A DNA stretch of 9,370 nucleotides from JBOGVA01 sp050692195. Lineage in GTDB: Bacteria; Actinomycetota; UBA4738. The notes under the pieces are model-generated. The model saw only the letters and a list, made by a program, of their open reading frames with translations, was not told the origin of the DNA and made no database searches. Made by a program: the position numbers and the translations under genes. Shown one piece after another: positions 1 through 5,228 of this stretch (its first letter is position 1; every line of letters starts with the position of its first letter). The DNA lies in NCBI GenBank assembly GCA_050692195.1, contig JBOGVA010000021.1, forward strand, positions 1 to 9,370, written 5' to 3'.

Positions 1-429
<429 letters not shown>

Positions 430-565
430 AGATTTCGATCCGGCCGGATAAGTCCGTCCGGACTTTGTTTTCGTACGAATCCGCGCCACTCGAACTTCGG
501 GTGCACGCCGAAGCGCGCCCCTCCGTCCTCTATGACGGGATGCACTGGCTTTTGGCACACTGTTC

Positions 566-580
566 AGTTCTCAAGGTGCG
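566..580 (-). promoter_or_regulatory. boxA antitermination element
   Basis: The minus strand reads CGCACCTTGAGAACT, close to the B. subtilis-type rRNA boxA (TGCTCTTTGAAAACT), and is followed by GAACAGTG, a common continuation in Gram-positive rRNA leaders. boxA is the NusB/S10 binding site that lets RNA polymerase pass terminators in untranslated rRNA. It lies about 137 bases upstream of mature 16S. Confidence 0.65.
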
Positions 581-581
581 A

Positions 582-598
582 GGCCCGCCTTCGGGTCC
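582..598 (-). promoter_or_regulatory. boxB-like hairpin of the rRNA antitermination site
   Basis: The minus-strand RNA can fold as GG, a bulged A, then CCCG, loop AAGG, CGGG, CC. This small hairpin sits one base upstream of boxA, the position boxB holds in rRNA nut-like sites. The call rests on position and fold only. Confidence 0.4.
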
Positions 599-603
599 TT
601 CCG

Positions 604-640
604 ACAACAAAGGGCCGCCGACCTCACCGGTCGGCGGCCC
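604..640 (-). terminator. Intrinsic-terminator-like hairpin
   Basis: A perfect 12-bp GC-rich stem (GGGCCGCCGACC with GGTCGGCGGCCC) encloses a 5-nt loop. On the minus strand it is followed by TTTGTTGT, a moderately U-rich tail. It would end transcripts reading out of tyrS, about 175 bases past that gene's stop. However, it also lies downstream of the predicted rRNA promoter and upstream of boxA, so rRNA transcripts would have to cross it. On the plus strand no T-run follows, so it is directional. Confidence 0.65.
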
Positions 641-725
641 GACGCACCCTTGAACTTCGGCTACGTCAGGCGGTCTCCTTGCCCTCTTTCGTTGTCAGGA
701 AGCTAACTCCCATGCGGGACTCCCC

Positions 726-745
726 CTCTCGGGCCTGCCCGAGAG
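726..745 (-). other. Stem-loop at the predicted 5' end of the rRNA leader
   Basis: There is a perfect 8-bp stem, CTCTCGGG with CCCGAGAG, around a 4-nt loop. Read on the minus strand it begins one or two bases after the predicted transcription start near 747. No T-run follows (the next bases are GGGGGAG), so it does not look like an intrinsic terminator. It could protect the primary transcript's 5' end or be a remnant tyrS 3' structure. Confidence 0.5.
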
Positions 746-753
746 CAATACAT

Positions 754-782
754 ATGCTACGCCACCCCTCTCGGACCGTCAA
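754..782 (-). promoter_or_regulatory. Probable rRNA operon promoter (sigma70 type)
   Basis: On the minus strand there is TTGACG at 782-777, a 17-nt spacer, and TAGCAT at 759-754. That is 5 of 6 matches to the -35 consensus, 4 of 6 to the -10, and ideal spacing. The predicted start of transcription is near 747, giving a leader of about 320 nt before 16S. It lies 30 bases past the tyrS stop. This is the best promoter match between tyrS and 16S; no convincing second promoter was found closer to 16S. Confidence 0.6.
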
Positions 783-812
783 CAGACCCCATATCGAGCG
801 CATATCCTCAGG

Positions 813-2069
813 TCAGAGGCCTGATCCCCCCGTGGGAGCGACCACCCGTGCGAACTTCCTTCGCCCCACCTGGATAACTCGGCCGAGCAGATCGACCACA
901 GCGATCTCCACCTCGGGGTCCGCCACCCGCTCGCCCCCTATCCTGACCCCTCCCTGCTGTATGAGGCGCCTGGCCTCCGCGTTCGACGATGCCATCCCCA
1001 GCGCGCTCATGACCCTGGGCAGCCACACCTTCTCTTGGCCCAGCAGGTCGGGTGGGAGGACGACCTCGGGGACGTCTTCCGGGATCTCTCGTTCCCGGTG
1101 GACCGTGTCGAACCTGGCCTCCGCTTGCTCGGCGGAGCTCTCTCCGTGGTAGATGCACACCACCTCGCGGGCCATCAGCCGCTTCTCCTGGTTGGGATGC
1201 CGGCTCCCGTCGGCCAGCCCCCGGTCGATGGCATCGATCTGCTCCGGCGGCAGGTTGGTGCACAGTCGCAGGTACATGACGATGAGATGGTCGGGGACGC
1301 GCATGAGCTTGCCGAACATCTCCTCGGGCGGCTCGGAGATGCCGACGTAGTTGCCCAGCGACTGCCCCATCGCCCGCTCCCCGTCCAGCCCCACGAGGAG
1401 CGGCATCGTGAAGACGACCTGGGGCTCCAACCCGTAGTCGCGCTGGATCTCCCGTCCCACGAGCAAGTTGAACTTCTGGTCGGTGCCCCCGAGCTCGACG
1501 TCGGCTCGCACCGCGACGGAGTCCTTGGCCTGAAGGAGCGGATAGAGGAACTCCATCACCGAGATCGGACGTTGCTCCCTGAATCGCGTGGCGAAGTCGT
1601 CCCGCTCCAGCATCCGGGCCACGGTGTAGCGGGAGGTCAGCCCGAGGAGATCTTCCATGCTCATGGTCTCCAGCCACTCCGAGTTGTGCCGGATCTCCAG
1701 AGGTTTCGGCCCCAGGATCTTCCGGAACTGGCCGAGTACCCGGTCCGCGTAGGCCCGGACGGCTTCCTTGTCCAATCGAGGCCGCGTCTCCGACTTCCCC
1801 GACGGGTCGCCCACCCGAGCCGTGAAGTCGCCCACGATGAGGACGGCCGTATGGCCCATGTCCTGGAACTCACGGAGCTTTCGGAGGACCACGGCCCAAC
1901 CCAGCGTGACCTCGGCAGCGGTGGGATCCAGGCCCAGCTTGACCCTGAGAGGCCGGCCCTCTTGCAGGGATCGCTCCAGCTTCGCCAGCAGTTCCTCCCG
2001 GGGGATTACCTCCGAAGCGTTGCGGACGAGGAACTCGAGCTGGCTCCGGGCGTCCGCAGGGGGGGTCAT
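813..2069 (-). CDS. tyrS: Tyrosyl-tRNA synthetase with altered signature motifs
   Basis: This is a class Ic aminoacyl-tRNA synthetase that charges tRNA-Tyr with tyrosine in the cytoplasm. The 418 residues match the usual length. The Rossmann catalytic domain spans about 38-240, followed by an anticodon-binding region and a C-terminal S4 RNA-binding domain at about 346-410. Tyrosine-pocket residues look intact: Asp48 in GLDPT, the Y176-x3-Q180-x2-D183 triad, and GGTDQKFN at 194-201. Oddly, the HIGH motif reads TLGW (55-58) and KMSKS reads AMGQS (233-237), so both His and both Lys of the ATP-handling motifs are missing. I chose ATG at 2069 because family similarity begins shortly after it. The open frame reaches 2159 but would then overlap the divergent gene. 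No Shine-Dalgarno is present, and a -10-like site sits just upstream, suggesting a leaderless mRNA. Family assignment is firm; full enzymatic activity is less certain. Confidence 0.93.
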   Translation of the reverse strand: MTPPADARSQLEFLVRNASEVIPREELLAKLERSLQEGRPLRVKLGLDPTAAEVTLGWAVVLRKLREFQDMGHTAVLIVGDFTARVGDPSGKSETRPRLDKEAVRAYADRVLGQFRKILGPKPLEIRHNSEWLETMSMEDLLGLTSRYTVARMLERDDFATRFREQRPISVMEFLYPLLQAKDSVAVRADVELGGTDQKFNLLVGREIQRDYGLEPQVVFTMPLLVGLDGERAMGQSLGNYVGISEPPEEMFGKLMRVPDHLIVMYLRLCTNLPPEQIDAIDRGLADGSRHPNQEKRLMAREVVCIYHGESSAEQAEARFDTVHREREIPEDVPEVVLPPDLLGQEKVWLPRVMSALGMASSNAEARRLIQQGGVRIGGERVADPEVEIAVVDLLGRVIQVGRRKFARVVAPTGGSGL

Positions 2070-2076
2070 CTCGCGG

Positions 2077-2085
2077 ATGCTAACA
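2077..2085 (-). promoter_or_regulatory. Candidate extended -10 promoter for tyrS
   Basis: The minus strand reads TGTTAGCAT, an extended -10 (TG-n-TAGCAT) with the same hexamer as the predicted rRNA promoter. The -35 region is poor. Transcription would start at about 2070, on or next to the tyrS ATG at 2069, which fits the missing ribosome-binding site. Confidence 0.4.
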
Positions 2086-2118
2086 GGTGCACTCGGACCC
2101 AATCCTTGTCGATGAATG

Positions 2119-2125
2119 AGGAGAG
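2119..2125 (+). promoter_or_regulatory. Ribosome-binding site of the penicillin-binding protein gene
   Basis: AGGAGAG lies 4 bases before ATG at 2130 (GGAG is 6 bases away). It fixes the start, although the same frame stays open upstream to 1035 through the tyrS antisense strand. Confidence 0.8.
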
Positions 2126-2129
2126 AACG

Positions 2130-4493
2130 ATGAGCGCCTTCCTGCACTGGAACCGGCATCCGGCCGACCCCGCTCCGCGGGCTCGGCCCCTACGGCCTCT
2201 CCCCATCCTGGCCTTGGCCCTGACGATCCTGGCCTCGGGCTGCTCCCTGCCCCGTCTGCCCAAGGAGGAGCCGGCCATCCCGCCGCTTCCCCAGACGTCG
2301 ATCGTGTTCGACGCGGAGGGGCGGTTCATCACCTACCTGCACGCCGGGGAGGACCGCACGATCATCCCCATCGACCGGGTCCCCCACGTCGCGCGAGACG
2401 CCGTCATCGCCGCCGAGGACGAACGGTTCTACCAGCATCACGGCGTGGACGTGAAGGCGATTGGACGGGCGGCGGTGGCGAACGTGAGGAGCGGACGGAT
2501 CGTCCAGGGAGGCTCCACGATCACGGAGCAGCTCGTGAAGATCACCATCACCGGCGGCGAGAAGACGTTCCGCCGCAAGCTCCGCGAGGCGGCGCTCGCC
2601 TATGAGCTGGAGAAGCGCTTCTCCAAGGACGAGATCCTCGAGCTGTACCTCAACACCGTGTACTTCGGGCAGGGCGCCTACGGCATCCAGGCCGCGGCCA
2701 AGACGTACTTCTCCGTTCCGGCCCGAAAGCTCAACCTGGTGCAGAGCTCGTTGCTCGCGGCGCTGATCCGCGCCCCGGCACGCTATGACCCCGTGTACCA
2801 CCCGGAGGTCGCGCTGGAGCGACGGGGATACGTCCTGGGCAGGATGCGAACGCTGGGCATGATCGACGACCGGACCCACCGACGGACCTCGAGGGAGGAC
2901 CTCGGGCTCCAGGTGGCGAAGGAGGTCCGCCGTCATCCTGCCCCGCACTTCGTCGAGTACGCCAAGCAATGGCTCCTGAACTCGGATCTCTTCGGCGCGA
3001 CGTACGAGGAGCGATACCACCTCCTGTTCCGGGGAGGCCTGCGCATCTACACCACAGTCGACCTTCGGCTCCAGCGATACGCCGAGGAAGCCGTCAACAG
3101 CATCCTGTCCTTCAAGAAGGATCCCTACGGGGCGATTACGGTCCTCGACCCGAGGACGGGAGCCATCAAGGCGATGGTCGGGGGCCGCGACTTCTTCTCC
3201 AAGAAGGAGCGATTCGCGCAACTCAACCTGGCCACCGGCGGGGCCACGGGCCGGCAGGCCGGCTCGGCCTTCAAGCCGTTCGCCCTGGTCACCGCCCTCA
3301 ATCGAGGGTTCTCCCCCGGTCATGTGTATCCGGCGCCCGGCCACATCAACATCCGTCTCCCGGCCGGCTACGACCCACCCATCTGGCCCGTGGACAACTA
3401 CGACGGGCAAGGGGGCGGGGCCATGACCCTCGAGCAGGCCACCATCGACTCGGTGAACACGGTCTATGCCCAGCTCATCATGGACGCCGGGCCCGGGAAC
3501 GTGGCCCAGACCGCCGAGTCGATGGGGATCAGGAGCAGACTGAGGGCCTATCCCTCCGCGGTCCTCGGGACCAATGAGGTGAACACCCTCGAGATGGCCT
3601 CTGCCTACGGGACGCTCGCCACGTCCGGCAAGTACGTCCCACCGATGGCGGTGACGAAGGTCACCGACGCCCGTGGCAGGGTCATCTACGAGGCCGAGCC
3701 CGACCCGGTGCAGGTCGTTCACCCCGGCGTCGCCTGGACCACCGTCCAGATCCTCCGCAAGGTCGTCCAGGAGGGGACGGGTACCCAGGCGAACTTCGGG
3801 AGGCCGGTCGCCGGCAAGACCGGAACGGCCCAACAGTGGACCAACGCCTGGTTCGTCGGCTTCATCCCTCAGCTCGTGGCCGCCGTCTGGGTGGGATTCC
3901 CGCAGGGGCAGATCCCGATGGTCTATCCGAAGGTCCGGGTGGCGAAGGTCCTGGGCGGATCCTGGCCGACGGAGATCTGGCGCAACTTCATGGTGAAGGC
4001 GACGCGTGGCATGCCGGTGATGGGGTTCAAGAGGCCGGAGTTCAGATACGTCGCCGTCCCCATCGACGCCGCACGCGAATGCCTGCCCAACCGATGGACC
4101 CTGCCCCAGGAGATCGTCGTCGTGAACTACTTCGACGGGACCCAGCCCACCATCGTCTGCTCGGAGCCCCGGGGGCCCGGGGTCGTGGCCCTGCCCTCGG
4201 TGATCGGCATGACCGAGGAAGCGGCGGTCGCCAGGCTCGAGAGCTACGCCTTCGTCGTCGAGGTGATGACGGTGGAGTCCATGAACGCCAAGGGGACGGT
4301 GCTCTCGCAGGATCCGCCTCCGGGCACGCGAGTCCTCCAGGGAACCACCGTGAGGATCATCGTGGCCTCCGGCGTGGCCCCATCGCCTTCTCCGATGCCC
4401 TCGCCGTCCCCCTCGCCTTCACCTTCCCCCGAGCCATCGCCCGAGCCATCCCCCGAGCCGTCCCCGTCGCCTTCACCTTCCCCCTCGCCCTGA
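2130..4493 (+). CDS. Class A penicillin-binding protein (glycosyltransferase/transpeptidase) with PASTA domain
   Basis: This bifunctional peptidoglycan synthase polymerises lipid II and cross-links peptides outside the membrane; it resembles actinobacterial PonA proteins. It has 787 residues. The N-terminus has arginines 17, 19 and 22 and a short hydrophobic stretch (about 23-36) ending in LASGC at 34-38, which fits a lipobox. The GT51 domain (about 65-240) shows EDERFYQHHG with catalytic Glu96, GGSTITEQ (127-134; usually QQ), RKLREA (149-154) and KDEILELYLN. The transpeptidase domain (about 310-630) shows Ser379-x-x-Lys382, Ser441-Val-Asn443 and Lys563-Thr-Gly565. Cys651 and Cys677 could form a disulfide. 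One PASTA domain (685-749) precedes a Pro/Ser/Glu tail (751-787). The start is set by a good ribosome site. The gene is divergent from tyrS and convergent with mpg, so it is probably monocistronic. Confidence 0.95.
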   Translation: MSAFLHWNRHPADPAPRARPLRPLPILALALTILASGCSLPRLPKEEPAIPPLPQTSIVFDAEGRFITYLHAGEDRTIIPIDRVPHVARDAVIAAEDERFYQHHGVDVKAIGRAAVANVRSGRIVQGGSTITEQLVKITITGGEKTFRRKLREAALAYELEKRFSKDEILELYLNTVYFGQGAYGIQAAAKTYFSVPARKLNLVQSSLLAALIRAPARYDPVYHPEVALERRGYVLGRMRTLGMIDDRTHRRTSREDLGLQVAKEVRRHPAPHFVEYAKQWLLNSDLFGATYEERYHLLFRGGLRIYTTVDLRLQRYAEEAVNSILSFKKDPYGAITVLDPRTGAIKAMVGGRDFFSKKERFAQLNLATGGATGRQAGSAFKPFALVTALNRGFSPGHVYPAPGHINIRLPAGYDPPIWPVDNYDGQGGGAMTLEQATIDSVNTVYAQLIMDAGPGNVAQTAESMGIRSRLRAYPSAVLGTNEVNTLEMASAYGTLATSGKYVPPMAVTKVTDARGRVIYEAEPDPVQVVHPGVAWTTVQILRKVVQEGTGTQANFGRPVAGKTGTAQQWTNAWFVGFIPQLVAAVWVGFPQGQIPMVYPKVRVAKVLGGSWPTEIWRNFMVKATRGMPVMGFKRPEFRYVAVPIDAARECLPNRWTLPQEIVVVNYFDGTQPTIVCSEPRGPGVVALPSVIGMTEEAAVARLESYAFVVEVMTVESMNAKGTVLSQDPPPGTRVLQGTTVRIIVASGVAPSPSPMPSPSPSPSPSPEPSPEPSPEPSPSPSPSPSP
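4380..4490 (+). repeat. Low-complexity Pro-Ser coding repeat
   Basis: This in-frame stretch encodes the Pro-Ser(-Pro-Glu) tail of the penicillin-binding protein. It includes three near-identical 12-base units of the type CCCGAGCCATCG (about 4429-4464). They are flanked by two copies of TCGCCTTCACCTTCCCCC. It is strand-asymmetric and C-rich on the plus strand, so it is prone to length change by slippage; in-frame 6- or 12-base changes would be harmless. Confidence 0.8.
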
Positions 4494-5228
4494 GGGTCCA
4501 CGACTCCGGGCCCGGCGAGAGGGGCCCCGCGAGACGAACTGGCTCCCCGCCTCGAAGTAGCGCCAGACCCTGTCCGTTGCCACGCTGATCCCCACGCGCG
4601 GGCCCGCGCCGATCTGTGCCTCCACGAGGGGTCGTCCCTCGGAGAAGAAGAGATCTCGGCCCGACACGAGATCCACTCCGTCGTCCGGCCGGCCGATGCC
4701 GAAGGCCTGGGTCAAGCGAGCGGGGCCCGAGCAGAGTGCCTGAGGGTCGGCGACCCCTCGCCGCCGCCGCATCCACTCGATGCCCTCCAGCGGCTCGACC
4801 GCCCTGAGCAGGACGGCGCTTCCCTCACCCCTGCGTCCCGTCACCACGTTCGCGCAGAAGTGCATGCCGTAGGTGAAGTACACGTACAGGTGGCCCGGGG
4901 GGCCGAACATCACCTCGGTGCGGGTGGTCAGCCCGCGGAACGAGTGGCTGGCCGGATCCCCCTCCTGGTAGGCCTCGCATTCGACGATGCGCCCCACGAG
5001 GGTGACGTCACTCCGCCGGCGGATCAGGAGCCGTCCGAGCAGGTCCCTGGCCACGACCGTGGAGGGCCGGGCGTAGAAGGACCTGGGCAGAGGGGCCAGC
5101 CGCGTCCGCGCGCCGCGGCTGGCTCGGGGCCCACTCGAGGAGGGCGGGGTCAGGCGCGGCCCTTTCGCAGGAACCTCTTCAGCTTCGAGAGCGGCCAGGA
5201 GTTGATCACGTCGTCCTTGGTCAGCCAC
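4473..5228 (-). CDS. mpg: DNA-3-methyladenine glycosylase (AAG/MPG family)
   Basis: This repair enzyme excises alkylated purines such as 3-methyladenine, leaving an abasic site. The family core runs from LPRSFYARP (first base 5090) almost to the end. It includes the catalytic-Glu segment GRIVECEAY, then DPASHSFRG, MFGPPG, YVYFTYGMHFCANVV and LLRAVEPLEG. The core of about 190 residues is normal for the family. A basic Arg/Gly/Ser tail follows and overlaps the last 21 bases of the convergent penicillin-binding protein gene. The start is uncertain. The nearest ordinary start codon in frame is GTG at 5228, inside polX, giving 251 residues with an unusual 46-residue extension. Between the polX stop and the core only CTG codons exist, one at 5153-5151 overlapping the polX TGA. 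The gene follows polX directly and is probably cotranscribed and translationally coupled. The family call is firm. Confidence 0.9.
   Translation of the reverse strand: MADQGRRDQLLAALEAEEVPAKGPRLTPPSSSGPRASRGARTRLAPLPRSFYARPSTVVARDLLGRLLIRRRSDVTLVGRIVECEAYQEGDPASHSFRGLTTRTEVMFGPPGHLYVYFTYGMHFCANVVTGRRGEGSAVLLRAVEPLEGIEWMRRRRGVADPQALCSGPARLTQAFGIGRPDDGVDLVSGRDLFFSEGRPLVEAQIGAGPRVGISVATDRVWRYFEAGSQFVSRGPSRRARSRGPSGRGGR

Larger units (their letters stand above)
430..812 (-). promoter_or_regulatory. rRNA operon promoter and leader region (no protein gene)
   Basis: These 383 bases separate the tyrS stop from 16S. I see no protein gene; the open frames here are short and lack ribosome sites. Read on the minus strand, the order is: a sigma70-type promoter (782-754), a hairpin at the predicted RNA 5' end (745-726), a long GC hairpin with a U-rich tail (640-604), a boxB-like hairpin (598-582), boxA (580-566), then several small hairpins before 16S. 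One of these is at 473-458 (AAGTCC-GGAC-GGACTT). The final stretch next to 16S probably pairs with the spacer after 16S to make a processing stem, but that partner is outside the window. A 9-nt repeat, GAACTTCGG on the plus strand, occurs at 492-500 and 652-660. Confidence 0.75.

Noticed and set aside
1035..2129. A 365-residue N-terminal extension of the penicillin-binding protein, since its frame is open from 1035
   Set aside because: The extension is antisense to tyrS, has no signal-like or domain-like features, and the Shine-Dalgarno plus ATG at 2130 gives a normal signal sequence and length.
2070..2129. T-box or other riboswitch ahead of tyrS
   Set aside because: The gap to the divergent gene is only 60 bases, too short for a T-box, and no T-box sequence or specifier structure is seen.
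2190..3833. A 547-residue minus-strand open frame inside the penicillin-binding protein gene
   Set aside because: It is exactly antisense to conserved GT51 and transpeptidase motifs, and its composition (Gly, Arg, Asp, Val, His rich) is typical of a GC-rich shadow frame.
4244..4501. Minus-strand open frame rich in Gly-Glu-Gly-Asp repeats
   Set aside because: It is the complement of the Pro-Ser tail coding repeat, without a ribosome site, so it is not evidence of a repeat protein.
4511..4540. GGGCCC...GGGCCC inverted repeat after the penicillin-binding protein stop, as a possible terminator
   Set aside because: The stem is short, there is no T-run on either strand, and it lies in the coding region of mpg.
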